Of a stretch of DNA of 64,000 bases, positions 10,390-19,961 are shown one piece after another. A program made the translations under genes and the position numbers. The DNA comes from Cytophagaceae bacterium (lineage in GTDB: Bacteria; Bacteroidota; Bacteroidia; Cytophagales; Spirosomataceae), in assembly GCA_947450365.1 (NCBI GenBank), contig CANFVE010000005.1:39096-103095 (forward strand). Direction: 5' to 3'. How positions within the stretch are numbered: position 1 is the stretch's first letter; the number at the start of each line of letters is the position of its first letter. The notes under the pieces are model-generated. The model ran no database searches, had not been told where the DNA came from, and saw nothing but the letters and a program-made list of their open reading frames with translations.

Positions 10390-10419
10390 TTGTAGTTCTG
10401 AATTTTTTGCGTAGCTTTG
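10390..10419 (+). promoter_or_regulatory. Bacteroidota-type promoter for rimP-nusA-infB
   Basis: TTG (10390-10392), 19-nt spacer, TAgcTTTG (10412-10419), matching the -33 TTG / -7 TAnnTTTG consensus. Confidence 0.7.
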
Positions 10420-10438
10420 TGACGGAAATTTTAGAAAA

Positions 10439-10465
10439 GAAGAGGGGTTTTAATCCCTCTTTTTG
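10439..10465 (+). terminator. Leader hairpin with U-tract (possible attenuator) before rimP
   Basis: AGAGGG-gttttaat-CCCTCT followed by TTTTG, downstream of the predicted promoter and upstream of the rimP ATG. Confidence 0.6.
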
Positions 10466-10485
10466 TTTTCATAGCTTTTAAGGAG

Positions 10486-10962
10486 ATGAGTGATTTAGCA
10501 AGCAAGGTTCGGGGATGGGTAGAAGAATATGTGGGAGAAGGACCGCTGTTTTTGGTGGATTTACAGATTACCAAAGGGCTGAAGCGATCACAAATTTCGA
10601 TATTGGTAGATACGGAAGAGGGGGTGACGATCGAGGCTTGTGCGTTGTTGAGTCGCAAATTAGGTAATTTCATCGAGGAGCAAGAATGGATTGAGGAGGC
10701 CTATAATTTGGAGGTTTCGTCGCCGGGATTGGATTTTCCGCTGACCCAGGGCTGGCAGTTCAAAAAGAACATAGGCCGAAAAGTGAAGGCTTGGATGAAG
10801 GAAGGTGAGAATGTGGAAGGAGAGTTAGTGGGGTATTCGGATGAGGCGGTGGAGATTTTGACAGAGAAAACGGTGAAGCATCGTAAAATAGTGGCGAAGG
10901 AGCCTACGTGGTTTCCTTTGGTTACGGTAGATAAAATAAAAGTACAAGTGTCATTTCAATAA
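10486..10962 (+). CDS. rimP: Ribosome maturation factor RimP
   Basis: GPLFLVDLQITKGLKRSQISILVDTEEGVTIEACALLSRKLGNFIEE...YNLEVSSPGLDFPLT; first gene of the rimP-nusA-infB order. Confidence 0.95.
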   Translation: MSDLASKVRGWVEEYVGEGPLFLVDLQITKGLKRSQISILVDTEEGVTIEACALLSRKLGNFIEEQEWIEEAYNLEVSSPGLDFPLTQGWQFKKNIGRKVKAWMKEGENVEGELVGYSDEAVEILTEKTVKHRKIVAKEPTWFPLVTVDKIKVQVSFQ

Positions 10963-10980
10963 AAAAACGTAAAGATAGCA

Positions 10981-12228
10981 ATGAACAGTGTTGAATTAAT
11001 TTCGTCATTTTCAGACTTTGCTCGGGACAAGAACATTGACAAACCGACGATGATCGCGGTTTTAGAAGAAGTTTTTAGAACGATGATTCGTAAGAAATTT
11101 GGGTCCGATGAGAATTTCAATGTCATTATCAACCCAGAAAGTGGGGACTTGGAAATGTGGCGTACCCGGGAGATTGTCGACGACAACTCCGAAGATATTT
11201 GGGATTTTGACAAAATACCTTTGGCGGAAGCAAAGGTGATTGAGCCAGATTTTGAGATTGGGGAAGAAGTAGCGGAATTGATTAAGCTGGAAGATTTCGG
11301 TCGTCGGGTGGTTCAAACCGCGCGTCAAACCTTGATTCAGAAAATTAAGGACATCGAGAAGGAGAGTTTGTATGATAAATACAAGGATTTGGTAGGGGAG
11401 TTGGTGACTTCGGAGGTGTATCAAATTTTGGGTCGTGAATTGATTTTGTTGGACAATGATGACAACGAATTGATTTTGCCAAAAACGGAAATGATTTCAA
11501 AAGATCGTTTCAAGAAAGGGGAGACCATTCGGGCAATCATCCATAAAGTGGAAATGGCGAATGGAACGCCTCGGATTATTTTGTCTCGTATTTCTCCGGT
11601 GTTTTTGGAGCGTTTATTTGAGCAAGAGATTCCAGAAATTTACGATGGAACGATCACGATTCGCAAGATTGTGCGTGAACCAGGTGAGCGTGCGAAAGTG
11701 GCGGTTGAGTCTTATGATGACCGCATCGATCCGGTAGGTGCTTGTGTGGGGATGAAGGGAAGTCGGATTCACGGCATTGTGCGTGAATTGCAGAATGAGA
11801 ATATTGATGTGATTAATTTCACGGATAATTTGGAATTATTGGTGGCGCGTACCTTGAGCCCGGCGAAGTTGAATTCGATGGCAATAGATAAGGAGCGTCG
11901 TCGTATTTCGGTGTTTTTGAATTCGGATCAGGTGTCGATGGCGATTGGTCGGGGAGGACAAAACATTAAATTGGCTGGCAAGTTAGTTGGGTATGAAATC
12001 GATGTATTCCGGGATGTTCCGAAGGATGAGTTGGATGATGAGGATGTGGAATTGTCAGAATTCTCGAATGAGATTGAGGCTTGGATTTTGGATGAGCTTC
12101 ATAAAATCGGTTTAGATACGGCGAAGCAAGTTTTGGCCTTATCGAAGGAGGAATTGGAGCGTAGAACGGAGTTGGAAGAGGAGACGATCGAAGATATTTT
12201 ATCGATTTTGCGTTCGGAGTTTGAGTAA
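10981..12228 (+). CDS. nusA: Transcription termination/antitermination factor NusA
   Basis: VELISSFSDFARDKNIDKPTMIAVLEEVFRTMIRKKFG; KVAVESYDDRIDPVGACVGMKGSRIHGIVREL; MAIGRGGQNIKLAGKLVGYEIDVF. Confidence 0.97.
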   Translation: MNSVELISSFSDFARDKNIDKPTMIAVLEEVFRTMIRKKFGSDENFNVIINPESGDLEMWRTREIVDDNSEDIWDFDKIPLAEAKVIEPDFEIGEEVAELIKLEDFGRRVVQTARQTLIQKIKDIEKESLYDKYKDLVGELVTSEVYQILGRELILLDNDDNELILPKTEMISKDRFKKGETIRAIIHKVEMANGTPRIILSRISPVFLERLFEQEIPEIYDGTITIRKIVREPGERAKVAVESYDDRIDPVGACVGMKGSRIHGIVRELQNENIDVINFTDNLELLVARTLSPAKLNSMAIDKERRRISVFLNSDQVSMAIGRGGQNIKLAGKLVGYEIDVFRDVPKDELDDEDVELSEFSNEIEAWILDELHKIGLDTAKQVLALSKEELERRTELEEETIEDILSILRSEFE

Positions 12229-12273
12229 GTAATAAAGCGTAATTGTAGCAATTTTTAGTATTATTAATCATTT

Positions 12274-15018
12274 ATGGCAGAAGAAAAGACAATGCGGTTA
12301 AGCCTTGTAGCAAAGCAAATAAACGTGGGAACGTCTACGATCCTTCAGTTTCTTTCTGCTAAGGGGCATAAGGTGGATAACAATCCAAACGCGAAATTGA
12401 ATTTCGAGCAGCTGACTTTATTGGCCAAAGAATATGGTGCAAATCACCTATTGGAGGACTCCGAGCCAGCTAAAAAGCCTATTGAAGAACCTGCGGCGCC
12501 TGTCGTGGCACCTGCCCCCGTAGTGGAGGTGGTTGCTCCTGCACCTGAACCGGTGGTGGAAAAAATTCCTGAACCGGTGGCGGTAGTCGCGCCGGTGGTG
12601 GAGGTGGTAGTTCCTGAGCCAGTAGTTGAAAAACCTGTGGTGGAAGCACCGGCTCCTGCGCCTGCGGAGGAGAGGCAAGTTGGATTAAAAGTATTGGGTC
12701 GGATTGAATTGGATAAAAAAGGAAATCCGGTAGCCCCTAAACCTGCGCCAAAACCGGCGGAGGAGCCTAAAGCCCCTGTGGTACCCGTACCAGAACCGGT
12801 GAAGGTGGAAGCACCGGCACCTGCGCCTGTGGTACCGGCGGCCCCTGTGGTGGAGCCGATTGAGTTGATCGAAGCGAAGGGTGATACCTTGAAGGGTTTG
12901 ACGGTCTTAGGAAAGATTGAATTGCCTGTGGATAATGATCGCTCAGGCGGACACAAGCATAAGCGGAAACGCATTATTAAGGAAGAGAAAAAGCCGGTAG
13001 CCAATGAGCAGCGTCCAGCGCCTGCGGGTGGTGGGGCGAATAAGGGCAAGGATTTTGGTAAAAAACCTGCACCTGGAGCGAAGGCGCCGAGCAAAGAAGA
13101 ATTATCAGATAAGGACATCCAAGAGCAAATTAAGGCCACCATGGCTCGTTTGCAGGGTGCGACAACGAAGCAGAGTTTCGGGGCAGATAAGCGTCGGGAA
13201 AAGCGAAAAGGTCGTGCGGAGGCGGAAGAGGCTCGTTTGATGGCGGAAGATGAGGAGGCAAAAATCTTAAAAGTGACCGAATTTATTTCGGCGAGTGATT
13301 TGGCTTCGTTGATGGACGTATCGGTGAATGAGGTGATTTCGACGTGTATGAGTTTGGGGATGTTCGTGTCGATCAACCAACGGTTAGACGCCGAGGCGAT
13401 TACCGTGATTGCGGATGAGTTTGGATTTGAGGTAAGTTTTGTTTCGGCGGAAGAGGAGATCGATGCGGAGGAAACAGAAGTGGAAGATTTGCCGGAGGAT
13501 TTGGAACCACGTGCGCCGATTGTGACGATTATGGGTCACGTTGACCACGGTAAAACATCCTTATTGGATTATATTCGTCGGGCCAAAGTCGCCGCAGGCG
13601 AGGCCGGAGGAATCACCCAGCACATCGGGGCCTATTCGGTTCAAACGGATTCAGGTAAGAAGGTAACGTTTTTGGATACACCGGGTCACGAGGCCTTTAC
13701 GGCGATGCGTGCGCGGGGAGCGAAGATTACGGATATTGTGATTATTGTAATTGCGGCGGATGATTCTGTCATGCCACAAACCAAAGAGGCGATTAACCAT
13801 GCGATGGTGGCAGGTGTTCCGATTGTTTTTGCTTTCTCGAAAGTGGACAAAGATGGTGCGAATGCGGACAAGGTGCGTGAGGAATTGGCGGGCTTGAATA
13901 TGTTGGTCGAAGACTGGGGTGGTAAATACCAAAGTCAGGAGATTTCATCGAAGTCGGGCTTGGGTATTAATGACTTGTTGGAGAAGGTGTTATTAGAAGC
14001 AGAAATGCTTGAATTGACGGCAAATCCGAATAAGAAGGCGGTAGGAGCGGTGATTGAGGCGGAATTGGACAAAGGACGTGGCTATGTGACGACGTTGTTG
14101 ATTCAGGCGGGAACGTTGAAAATTGGAGATATGATGTTGGCTGGTGATAATTATGGTCGTGTGAAAGCGATGTTTGATCACCATGGCAATAAGATTAAGA
14201 AGGCGGGTCCTTCGACGCCGGTCCAAGTATTGGGCTTAAACGGTGCGCCGCAGGCGGGTGATAAGTTGTTATGTTTAGAAAATGAGCGCGAGGCGCGCGA
14301 GATTGCAAATAAGCGTGAGCAGATTTTGCGTGAGCAGACATTGCGGACGCGGAAGCATATTACGTTGGAGGAGATTGGTCGTCGGAAGGCGATTGGTACT
14401 TTCCGCGAGTTGAACGTGATTGTGAAGGGTGACGTGGATGGGTCTGTGGAGGCTTTGTCGGATTCCTTGATGAAGTTATCGACGGAGGAGGTTCAGGTGC
14501 GGATTATTCACAAAGGCGTGGGTCAGGTGTCTGAATCGGATGTGGCTTTGGCTTCGACGTCGGATGCGGTGATTATTGCGTTCCAGGTGCGTCCCTCGGC
14601 CAATGCACGTCGTTTAGCGGATACGGAGCAAATTGAGATTCGAAATTATTCGATTATTTACCAGGCGATTGATGAGATTAAGGCGGCGATGGAGGGTATG
14701 TTGGCCCCAACCTTCGAGGAGGTGATCACAGCGAATATCGAAGTCCGTGATGTGTTTAAGATTTCCAAAATTGGTACGGTCGCGGGAAGTTATGTATTGG
14801 ATGGAACGGCGAAGCGCTCGAATAAGATTCGCGTGATTCGTGATTTCGTGGTGATTCATGATGGAGAGATATCGGCCTTGAAGCGTTTCAAAGACGATGT
14901 GGCGGAAGTGAAGTTTGGCTATGAATGTGGTCTTTCGGTGAAGAATTTCAATGACTTGGAGGTGGGGGACCTGCTCGAGTGTTACGAAATGAAGGAAGTG
15001 AAACGAACCTTGAAATAA
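12274..15018 (+). CDS. infB: Translation initiation factor IF-2
   Basis: [71 protein letters not shown]; Ala/Pro/Val-rich N-terminal extension. Confidence 0.98.
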   Translation: MAEEKTMRLSLVAKQINVGTSTILQFLSAKGHKVDNNPNAKLNFEQLTLLAKEYGANHLLEDSEPAKKPIEEPAAPVVAPAPVVEVVAPAPEPVVEKIPEPVAVVAPVVEVVVPEPVVEKPVVEAPAPAPAEERQVGLKVLGRIELDKKGNPVAPKPAPKPAEEPKAPVVPVPEPVKVEAPAPAPVVPAAPVVEPIELIEAKGDTLKGLTVLGKIELPVDNDRSGGHKHKRKRIIKEEKKPVANEQRPAPAGGGANKGKDFGKKPAPGAKAPSKEELSDKDIQEQIKATMARLQGATTKQSFGADKRREKRKGRAEAEEARLMAEDEEAKILKVTEFISASDLASLMDVSVNEVISTCMSLGMFVSINQRLDAEAITVIADEFGFEVSFVSAEEEIDAEETEVEDLPEDLEPRAPIVTIMGHVDHGKTSLLDYIRRAKVAAGEAGGITQHIGAYSVQTDSGKKVTFLDTPGHEAFTAMRARGAKITDIVIIVIAADDSVMPQTKEAINHAMVAGVPIVFAFSKVDKDGANADKVREELAGLNMLVEDWGGKYQSQEISSKSGLGINDLLEKVLLEAEMLELTANPNKKAVGAVIEAELDKGRGYVTTLLIQAGTLKIGDMMLAGDNYGRVKAMFDHHGNKIKKAGPSTPVQVLGLNGAPQAGDKLLCLENEREAREIANKREQILREQTLRTRKHITLEEIGRRKAIGTFRELNVIVKGDVDGSVEALSDSLMKLSTEEVQVRIIHKGVGQVSESDVALASTSDAVIIAFQVRPSANARRLADTEQIEIRNYSIIYQAIDEIKAAMEGMLAPTFEEVITANIEVRDVFKISKIGTVAGSYVLDGTAKRSNKIRVIRDFVVIHDGEISALKRFKDDVAEVKFGYECGLSVKNFNDLEVGDLLECYEMKEVKRTLK

Positions 15019-15024
15019 AAAAAA

Positions 15025-15051
15025 GCCCAATCGAGAGATTGGGCTTTTTTT
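15025..15051 (+). terminator. Rho-independent terminator after infB
   Basis: aaagcccaatc-gaga-gattgggctttttttt. Confidence 0.92.
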
Positions 15052-15197
15052 ATGGATTAGGATTTTTGAATAGCTGATCGGATTTTTTCAAAAAATATTT
15101 TGTTGGGGAAATTCGAAGGGGGCTTTTTATCCTGAACGATGGTGAATTATCAGCCACTAATTTTTACGGCCAATGGTAAGGGCCATAAGGTCCTTAA

Positions 15198-16313
15198 TTA
15201 GCCCAGCAAGGATTTCAAGTCCACTTCCTTAAAGAAGATATATCCGAGGGCGATGAAGATTCCGACGAACATGAAACCGAGGGTGATGAGGCTGCGGCTG
15301 GGTCCAACTTTCGTTTTGGCTATTTCAGCAGGCTCTAATACCTTGAAGATTGGCGTTTCCCGTTGAACTTTGATTTGTGCATCGGTCATTTGCGTACTGA
15401 GCGAGGCGTATAGGTTATAAGCCATATCCACTTCGTATTGCAATTTTTTCTCCTGATCCTTCGCGACATTTAAGAATAAATTCCGGTTTTGATCGCGGTA
15501 ATTGGATAAGGTAAATAAGGCTTGGTCGTATTTTTTTCTAGCCTCCGCTTGCCGTGTTTGAAGGAATCCTAATTCTTTCCTAGCCTTCTCGGTGCGGTAA
15601 TTAATGACATATTTTGTCAATTGATTCTGCACCAAACTACTGATGGAGGCCGCAGCAAAAGCATTTGTCATTTTTACCGTTAACGTGATGATGGCTGATT
15701 TTTTATCGATTTCAACGGTAATGGCCCCTTGCAAATTTTTAATCGCTTGGCTTTCTTTTTTGTTTAATTTCAAAACATCTGACGGAATGACATTATTTGG
15801 TATAACTTCTCCAGGTTTTGGTTTTGATGCCTTTGTAGAATCGTCCTCAGAGAAAATGGATGGAATGGTAATTGGTGCGGCATCTTGTTTCGTTGTCAAG
15901 TAGGTGACCAAACTTTGCCATATTTTTAATTTTGGATTGTATATATTGGCCTTAATAACCTCTTGCAAGAAAGGAGCACTTTGAACAATATTCGGGTATA
16001 GATCCGGTCGGATTGCCTCGGAACTACTTCCTGCTCCCCCCAAGTCAATCCCGGCTAAACCTGCCAATGATTTAAGGCCGCTTAAACCTCCACCGCTCGT
16101 TTTGGAATCTAGCTCAGGCAATAATTTAACAGTAGACACATATTGATTGGCTTTGGTTAAAGAATATACAGCACCAAGCCCAGCAAATACCAAAGCCAAA
16201 ACTGCAATAAATAATTTATAGGCTTTTAAAACCCTGAAAATTTCACCAAAATTAATCGAAATCTCTCCGTTGTCTTGCGGATTATTCGGGATGTTCGTTT
16301 CCGTCGTCGACAT
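15198..16313 (-). CDS. Wzz-type polysaccharide chain-length determinant / exopolysaccharide co-polymerase
   Basis: N-terminal FRVLKAYKLFIAVLALVFAGLGAVYSL TM, coiled coil, C-terminal KVGPSRSLITLGFMFVGIFIALGYIFFKE TM. Confidence 0.85.
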   Translation of the reverse strand: MSTTETNIPNNPQDNGEISINFGEIFRVLKAYKLFIAVLALVFAGLGAVYSLTKANQYVSTVKLLPELDSKTSGGGLSGLKSLAGLAGIDLGGAGSSSEAIRPDLYPNIVQSAPFLQEVIKANIYNPKLKIWQSLVTYLTTKQDAAPITIPSIFSEDDSTKASKPKPGEVIPNNVIPSDVLKLNKKESQAIKNLQGAITVEIDKKSAIITLTVKMTNAFAAASISSLVQNQLTKYVINYRTEKARKELGFLQTRQAEARKKYDQALFTLSNYRDQNRNLFLNVAKDQEKKLQYEVDMAYNLYASLSTQMTDAQIKVQRETPIFKVLEPAEIAKTKVGPSRSLITLGFMFVGIFIALGYIFFKEVDLKSLLG

Positions 16314-16316
16314 GGA

Positions 16317-18713
16317 TTATTTAGTTAAATTGTTAATTAATGTAATAAGTGTCAGCGATAAGGACGCCAAACTCGTGGTTAAGCCTATCGCTTCACCGGT
16401 CGATAAACCCTTCTTCCGATCCTTCGGAAATTCGGGTACAACAATCTCCGAGCCTGGCTTGATTTTTGGATATTTCCTGAAGATCAAAAACTGTTTGATC
16501 TGTACCGAAACACCATTGGCATATTTTACATAGGCCCTACCTTTGTCTGCATCATCCGTAAATCCACCCGCACCTGAGATGTATTCGCGAAGCGATTGAC
16601 CCGTTTTATATGAAATGGCCACTGGATTTTGAACGGCACCGGTTAATTTCACCGTTTGCAATTGGCGTGGAATTTCCAAGCGATCACCGGCTACTAATAA
16701 GATATTTTCTTCCCGACTCGGATTTTCTAAAATCAAATTTAAATCAACCCCCACGGTTGTCGAGTCACGGAATAATTTCGCGCCTTCCAAATAACTTTCT
16801 TCTTTCAATCCACCCGCCATCGAAATCAAATCTGAGATTTTCTGCTTTTGATCCTGAATGGCATAGGAACCTGGATAATTTACTTGGCCATTGATGGTCA
16901 CGCTGCGTTGCTCTTCGTAATTCGGGGCCCGACGAATCGACAAGATATCAAATGGTTGAAGGACCAATTGGCTCCCCTCATTCCCTAATTGCAAATTGCC
17001 ATCAATTTCAAAGGTCTTAATCAATACCTTCGCATCGCCCGGTTCTCCCGCCCCGTGCGAAATAACACGCCGAGCCAATTCCAATTTCGCATAACTCGCC
17101 GAAACCTTCAATCCTTTTGCCATCAAAATCAAATCCCCCACACGCATGCCTTCCCGGAATTCAAATTCGCCGGGTTCATTCACCTCTCCCACGATATTGA
17201 CCATGAATTTTTCCTTGATTTCATCCAGGCCATAGACTTTTAAAATATCCTCGCGATGCAAAGCCACATCAGGCGCCTCGCCTCGCAGGATTTTCCCTAG
17301 ATCTAGAGAGATCATTTCAGGGTCATAATTCTCTTTCCGACGAGTCAGCGTCGCCCGGTTCAAAAACGCATTCTCTTTTGTTCCCTCCGCTTTCTTCACT
17401 AATTCCTTGACCGTACTTAAACCTGCTTCCATCGCATAAATGCCTGGTCGGAAAACAGCGCCTTCGACTTCGACACGGTTTTCATAGCGGTTGATAATCG
17501 TACCAATCGTATATAAATCCCCGTTTTGTGGCAAAAAGGTCGCCACTTCATCTTGGGTCACATTGACTAATTTCAATTCGCGCGAGGTGTTTCTCCGGGC
17601 GCTAAAGGAATAGGTATAGGCTTTGTCGGTGAAGCCCCCCGCGTATCTCAATAAATCCTTGATCGTTTCCCCTTTAACCGCCTCAAAAACCATCGGACGT
17701 TTCACCTCACCCACAAATTCGACGCGGGTTTCATAATCCCCAATGCGAATCACATCTTGGTCTTGCAAATGGATATTGTCTTTTTGATCCGCCCGCAATA
17801 AGAAGTCATATAAATCCAAGGTGCGAATCAACTTATTGCCACGAATCACTCGGATGTTACGGTAAGACCCATTTTCATTCGGACCTCCGGCTAAATAAAG
17901 TGCGTTAAAAACAGTTGCCAGAGAAGAAACGGTATAGGTTCCAGGATTTTTCACCTCACCGGTCAAGGTAACTTTCATGCTGCGGACATTGCCTAAGGTG
18001 ACTTGGGCGGATGAACCGGAACCGGGTTTATTTAGCCCTTGGTACAATTGACGCAAACGACTCACGATTCGTTCTGAGGCTGCCTCGATCGACATGCCGT
18101 TCACGTAAATCGGTCCTAAGTTTAAGATTTTGATGGTTCCTTCTGGGCTGACACGGACTTTGAAATTATCCAACACATCCCCAAAAATATCGATGTTTAA
18201 TTCATCATCTGGACCTAATTGGTAGTTTTTCGGGGTGGCGATTTTTAAGTTGGGCTCGAAGGAAAGCTTTTTATTATTGAATAGATTTTCACCAAAAATG
18301 ACCTTTTTACCCCCTTTTTCTATAAAATAATCATTTTTAACCTTGGGTTCTTTTGGCGACTTTAAATCCTTGATATTTTCTTCATCGTCTACTTTTTTGC
18401 TTAATTCATCTTGGCCATTGATCATCCGCTCCATGGTCATAGTGTTCTCTGAAGGCTTCGCATTTGGATTTGAACTTACTTTCCCCAAGCGCTCCCGCAT
18501 CTTCGCAATATCCGCCGCCGTATATCCTTGCGCCTTGGCTGCCGTTTCGATTTGCGCCTCACTCATCCCACTCGCTTGTGCTTTTTGGAAAAATAGCGTC
18601 ACTTCCTCATCGGTCAATTCATCCACTTTCTTTTTAGTAGCCACCTGCGCTTGGGCAAGGGAAGTGATCAATAAGCCAACGAAAACGAACAGGAGTAGAA
18701 AACGTTTCTTCAT
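16317..18713 (-). CDS. Multi-SLBB polysaccharide export outer-membrane protein (Wza/GumB-like)
   Basis: YQLGPDDELNIDIFGDVLDNFKVRVSPEGTIKILNLGPIYVNGMS and repeated SLBB-like blocks (VTLTGEVKNPGTYTVSS, VEFVGEVKRPMVFEA, VNIVGEVNEPGEFEF, VTINGQVNYPGSYAI, VKLTGAVQNPVAISY). Confidence 0.92.
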   Translation of the reverse strand: MKKRFLLLFVFVGLLITSLAQAQVATKKKVDELTDEEVTLFFQKAQASGMSEAQIETAAKAQGYTAADIAKMRERLGKVSSNPNAKPSENTMTMERMINGQDELSKKVDDEENIKDLKSPKEPKVKNDYFIEKGGKKVIFGENLFNNKKLSFEPNLKIATPKNYQLGPDDELNIDIFGDVLDNFKVRVSPEGTIKILNLGPIYVNGMSIEAASERIVSRLRQLYQGLNKPGSGSSAQVTLGNVRSMKVTLTGEVKNPGTYTVSSLATVFNALYLAGGPNENGSYRNIRVIRGNKLIRTLDLYDFLLRADQKDNIHLQDQDVIRIGDYETRVEFVGEVKRPMVFEAVKGETIKDLLRYAGGFTDKAYTYSFSARRNTSRELKLVNVTQDEVATFLPQNGDLYTIGTIINRYENRVEVEGAVFRPGIYAMEAGLSTVKELVKKAEGTKENAFLNRATLTRRKENYDPEMISLDLGKILRGEAPDVALHREDILKVYGLDEIKEKFMVNIVGEVNEPGEFEFREGMRVGDLILMAKGLKVSASYAKLELARRVISHGAGEPGDAKVLIKTFEIDGNLQLGNEGSQLVLQPFDILSIRRAPNYEEQRSVTINGQVNYPGSYAIQDQKQKISDLISMAGGLKEESYLEGAKLFRDSTTVGVDLNLILENPSREENILLVAGDRLEIPRQLQTVKLTGAVQNPVAISYKTGQSLREYISGAGGFTDDADKGRAYVKYANGVSVQIKQFLIFRKYPKIKPGSEIVVPEFPKDRKKGLSTGEAIGLTTSLASLSLTLITLINNLTK

Positions 18714-18803
18714 ATGAAATCGAAAATTATAGCTACAAATTTAGGGAAAATTTAACCATGTTCGCCCGCCATTTACTGCATAATTTATTAAGAGGTTGTA
18801 AAT

Positions 18804-19889
18804 TTAGAATTTAGGACAAGCCGTCGTCCGTTTCCATTTAATAAAAGGTTTTTTGAAGGACATGTCCCAATCAAACAAATAGGCAATCGAGATTTCATGC
18901 GCCCCACCTGTGGAAACGCCTAAGTTCGACGTCGTCATGTCATACGAATAGCCTATCGAAAAATTATCTTGCCGATAGCCCACCAAAAACACCATCGACT
19001 CGCGTGCTGAGGAGACACCCGATTTTTGAATCGGAATACCGCGATACCAGGATCCAAAGACCATCGGTGCCAAGGTCAGATAGGCCCCCACGTCCATTTG
19101 GTCAAAATTTCCCTGGTGTTTATAATGCAACACAGGACTCAAACTCTTCTCATGATTCCGCTCGCTGTATTCGTTTTCTTCCAAATAGGCGCTTTCGAAA
19201 TCGATTTTGGTCCCAATCTGTAAACTGTATTTCGGAGCCAAAAAATCCTCAGACACATAGGGAAGAGGATTCGCCGGATCTTTTAATGTATTCACAAAGG
19301 ATTTATTCGCCGCATTTAAATGGTGGACGGAAACACCCACCCAGGTATTTTTTGTACTAAATAAAGCCCCTGTGGAAAGATCCAGATATTGTTTGTTGGG
19401 AACGATTCGTTGTAACACCGGATCGGTGCTCGAGCCATAGGTTCCCGAACTTAAAAAACTATTCACTTGATCCCCAAAAATCAAGCCTGACGTATTTAGC
19501 CCTCGGTTCACATAGGCGCCTTCGATGCCCAACGAGAGATTGCTTTCCTCATTCAGATTGATGTGATAGGCATATTGAAGTCCAAAAGAGGTAGTTTGTA
19601 AATTCGCAAATTGCTTGTCACTGCTTGCATAAAATCCGAAACCACTGCTTAAAGCCCCCAGGCTGATGTCGCCCGAAACGGAAGAATATTGGTAATTCGC
19701 ATCCAAATTTGGCCATTGGGAACGATGATTGAAATTAATCTTGGAAGTACCTTGCACGCCGGCGAAGGCAGGGGAGATGAGTTGGGGCGCTGCGTAAAAC
19801 TGTGACAACTGCGGATCCTGTCCATGTACCTCCGCGAGGCCAACGAAAATGAGTAACAAACATGAAAAAATTCCAACGATTTTTCTCAT
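18804..19889 (-). CDS. PorP/SprF family type IX secretion system membrane protein
   Basis: QDPQLSQFYAAPQLISPAFAGVQGTSKINFNHRSQWPNLDANYQ; start chosen at MRKIVGIFSCLLLIFVG (track ORF begins at 19931). Confidence 0.9.
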   Translation of the reverse strand: MRKIVGIFSCLLLIFVGLAEVHGQDPQLSQFYAAPQLISPAFAGVQGTSKINFNHRSQWPNLDANYQYSSVSGDISLGALSSGFGFYASSDKQFANLQTTSFGLQYAYHINLNEESNLSLGIEGAYVNRGLNTSGLIFGDQVNSFLSSGTYGSSTDPVLQRIVPNKQYLDLSTGALFSTKNTWVGVSVHHLNAANKSFVNTLKDPANPLPYVSEDFLAPKYSLQIGTKIDFESAYLEENEYSERNHEKSLSPVLHYKHQGNFDQMDVGAYLTLAPMVFGSWYRGIPIQKSGVSSARESMVFLVGYRQDNFSIGYSYDMTTSNLGVSTGGAHEISIAYLFDWDMSFKKPFIKWKRTTACPKF

Positions 19890-19961
19890 AAATTTGCGCT
19901 TAGCCCCGCAAATTAAACGATTAATTACCAAAAACCAATAATTTGCGCTAATTTGTGCTCT

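Noticed and set aside
12480-12880. Repetitive GC-rich stretch in infB
   Set aside because: Typical IF-2 N-terminal Pro/Ala/Val low-complexity linker, not a DNA repeat element.
12444-13376. 310-aa minus-strand ORF antisense to infB
   Set aside because: Thr/Gly/Ala/Ser-rich low-complexity translation is the mirror of the Pro/Ala/Val repeats of IF-2; a compositional artefact.
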